Part shown: positions 24,594-25,747 of the stretch, in pieces
Position numbering within the stretch: position 1 is the stretch's first letter
Layout of the letters: each line of letters begins with the position of its first letter
The notes under the pieces: model-generated
Told to the model about the DNA's origin: nothing
The model's input: only the letters and a program-made list of their open reading frames with translations
Database searches by the model: none
Translations under genes and position numbers: made by a program
Source: CAZADA01 sp964483775
Lineage (GTDB): Bacteria > Pseudomonadota > Alphaproteobacteria > Caulobacterales > Maricaulaceae
Length of the DNA: 25,747 bases
Direction: 5' to 3'
Assembly: GCA_964483775.1 (NCBI GenBank)
Contig: CAZADA010000032.1
Coordinates: 1 to 25,747 of the forward strand

Positions 24594-24796
24594 GAAGCGC
24601 AAACACCCCGTGGCGATGGCGCCAGTCACCATCGCTTCACCACCTTGTCAGACGGCGTGAAAGCGCTCAGATAGGTCCTAAGGTGTTGATTCTAATCAAC
24701 TATGCGTAGAGGTTATCGGATCTCTGCGCAGCTTGAATTTCCCCGCCTTGGCCACCGCGGTTACCTCGAAACCATCATCAATTCGAGGGATCTGTC
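24594..24796. other. Gap between dehydrogenase remnant and ECF sigma gene
   Basis: No gene is supported here. A short open frame continues to 24674 but does not look like a conserved protein. The notable element is the dyad at 24685-24700. The ribosome-binding site GAGGGA (24785-24790) of the sigma gene is at the right edge. Confidence 0.5.
24685..24700. promoter_or_regulatory. 16-bp dyad GTTGATT-CT-AATCAAC upstream of ECF sigma gene
   Basis: Two perfect 7-bp inverted arms are separated by 2 bp, 97 bp before the sigma gene's GTG. The length and symmetry suit a dimeric repressor or activator site. The left arm contains TTGATT, which could double as a -35 box. Confidence 0.45.
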
Positions 24797-25390
24797 GTGC
24801 TCAGCCAACCACTCCCCCTTCCCCCGACGGCGCCACACATCCTTGAACCGCCCGACCACGACACGATGGTCCGCCGCTACAGCGGTTGGATGCTCAGCAT
24901 TGCGCAACGCTATGTACGCGACCGCAGCCTGGCTGAGGATTGCGTCCAAAACGCTCTGATGTGCGCCATCAACAAGATCGATCAGTTTGAGGGACGCGCC
25001 TGTTTCAAATCGTGGCTCTACCGCATCACGACCAACGCGGCGCTGGTGATGCTGCGCGCCCGCAAGGGCCATGACGACCGAGACATCGAGACGCTGCTGC
25101 CTCAGTGCGACGCTGAAGGTCTGCGCCGCGAGGCCCCGTGGCTCCACATCGCGACCGCCGAGGAAATCCTACAAAGCATCGAGGCCTGCGCCATGGTCCG
25201 CGAGAAGATCGCGGCTTTGCCCGACACCTACCGCACCGTGTTGGAGCTCCGCGACATCGAGGACCACACCACCACCCAAACCGCCGAAACACTGGGCATT
25301 AGCGAAGGCGCGGTGAAGGTGCGCCTGCACCGCGCCCGCAGGGCGCTGAGACATTTGATTGAGACGTCCACCGATCCTGAGGCGTATTGA
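24797..25390 (+). CDS. ECF-type sigma factor
   Basis: This is a 197-residue extracytoplasmic-function sigma factor. Region 2 spans about residues 22-90, with MLSIAQRYVRDRSLAEDCVQN and FKSWLYRITTNAALVML. Region 4 spans about 134-188, with LPDTYRTVLELRDIEDHTT followed by the helix-turn-helix ETLGISEGAVKVRLHRARRAL. I chose GTG 24797 because GAGGGA lies 6 bp upstream; an internal Met at residue 24 is the alternative. The N-terminal 20 residues are Pro-rich and atypical. No anti-sigma gene follows before the end of the window, and the FecR-like gene is far away in another unit, so its control is unknown. A 16-bp dyad upstream may be an operator. Confidence 0.9.
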   Translation: MLSQPLPLPPTAPHILEPPDHDTMVRRYSGWMLSIAQRYVRDRSLAEDCVQNALMCAINKIDQFEGRACFKSWLYRITTNAALVMLRARKGHDDRDIETLLPQCDAEGLRREAPWLHIATAEEILQSIEACAMVREKIAALPDTYRTVLELRDIEDHTTTQTAETLGISEGAVKVRLHRARRALRHLIETSTDPEAY

Positions 25391-25679
25391 TCACTAAGCA
25401 GGCCCCGATCCAACCGCACCGGCCTGCCGATCGGCTCAGCCCGATGGGGGCCAAGACGCTGAACGCCCAAGTCGGCCAACCAGCCCACCGCCGTGACGGC
25501 CCGCAACCAAAGAGATCATTGCCGATTGTCACGATCGGAGCGGTCAGCGCCGCCAGCGAAGGCGCTGGCGTGAAAACGGTCTTCGCTCACGCGCGCGCCG
25601 CCAAAGACACGGGCATGCTTGGAGCGCACCAGCGAGGACTGGCCCCCGCCGCTTGGTGCGTGTGATGCCTGGTCAGACA
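25391..25679. other. Unassigned 3' flank of the ECF sigma gene
   Basis: There is no convincing gene. An open frame on the plus strand overlapping the sigma stop (25387-25665) and one on the minus strand (25516-25746) have no recognisable features and run into low-quality sequence. GCAGGCC (25398-25404) and GGCCTGC (25421-25427) form an inverted repeat with a 16-nt loop but no T-tract, a doubtful terminator. Confidence 0.4.
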
Positions 25680-25747
25680 GGGGGGGGGGGGGTGCCCCCA
25701 CACCCACGCCACACCCCCCCCACCACGAATAACAAACAAACCCCACC
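25680..25747. other. Low-complexity end: 13-G run and C/A-rich tail
   Basis: Thirteen G in a row (25680-25692) are followed by C-rich and then A/C-rich sequence without coding character, up to the last base. This looks like sequencing or assembly artefact at a contig end rather than chromosome. Confidence 0.7.

Noticed and set aside
1..25747. CRISPR arrays, rRNA genes and complete transposase or integrase genes
   Set aside because: I looked for regularly spaced repeats, rRNA-like conserved stretches and recombinase motifs and found none in the window.

Overview
The window looks like core alphaproteobacterial chromosome joined to a more variable flank. The evidence is high GC, an aerobic-type cobaltochelatase pair (CobS/CobT), a seven-iron-type ferredoxin FdxA, CarD, an alphaproteobacterial RpoH, a SUV3-like helicase next to a small S4-domain protein, and DUF3108 next to ribosomal protein L28. 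The Caulobacterales/Maricaulales/Parvularculales part of the class would fit, but no rRNA is present to fix the lineage. The record is a draft: there is a 10-N gap inside fdxA, one gene carries two apparent single-base losses, and the right end runs into a 13-G homopolymer and low-complexity sequence.

Layout, left block (1-8691): 3' end of cobS; a DUF6311-like polytopic membrane protein; cobT; a phytase/esterase-like lipoprotein; a frameshifted amidohydrolase on the minus strand; rpmB (minus); and a DUF3108 exported protein. CobS and CobT are the AAA+ and VWA partners that drive cobalt insertion by CobN, so it is unusual that a membrane-protein gene separates them.

Middle block (8825-15491): SUV3-like RNA helicase, S4 RNA-binding protein, TerB-like protein, fdxA, carD (with candidate promoter, 5'-UTR hairpins and a clear terminator), rpoH, and a convergent SNase-fold lipoprotein that seems to lack calcium-binding aspartates. 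These are mostly housekeeping RNA-metabolism, redox and transcription-control genes.

Junction (15558-16440): three tRNA-Arg-like sequences lie within about 400 bp. One is near-complete, one is a 5' half on the same strand, and one is a 5' half on the opposite strand. An unrecognised ORF reads into the inverted copy, and the DNA beside it is AT-richer. This looks like a rearrangement or integration scar.

Right block (16446-25747): a FecI-type ECF sigma factor and FecR-type anti-sigma regulator are divergent from two tandem, clearly paralogous TonB-dependent receptors. Only the second receptor has an N-terminal signalling (STN) domain. A 12-bp inverted repeat lies between the divergent units. 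An 11-nt perfect anti-Shine-Dalgarno complement, heading a possible 23-codon leader ORF, lies between the receptors. A patatin-like phospholipase follows, then a decayed short-chain dehydrogenase fragment resembling 3-hydroxybutyrate dehydrogenase, then a second ECF sigma factor with a 16-bp dyad upstream and no visible anti-sigma gene. The inferred logic is cell-surface signalling: the STN receptor signals through FecR to FecI to induce uptake of an unidentified ligand, with the STN-less paralogue as extra transport capacity.
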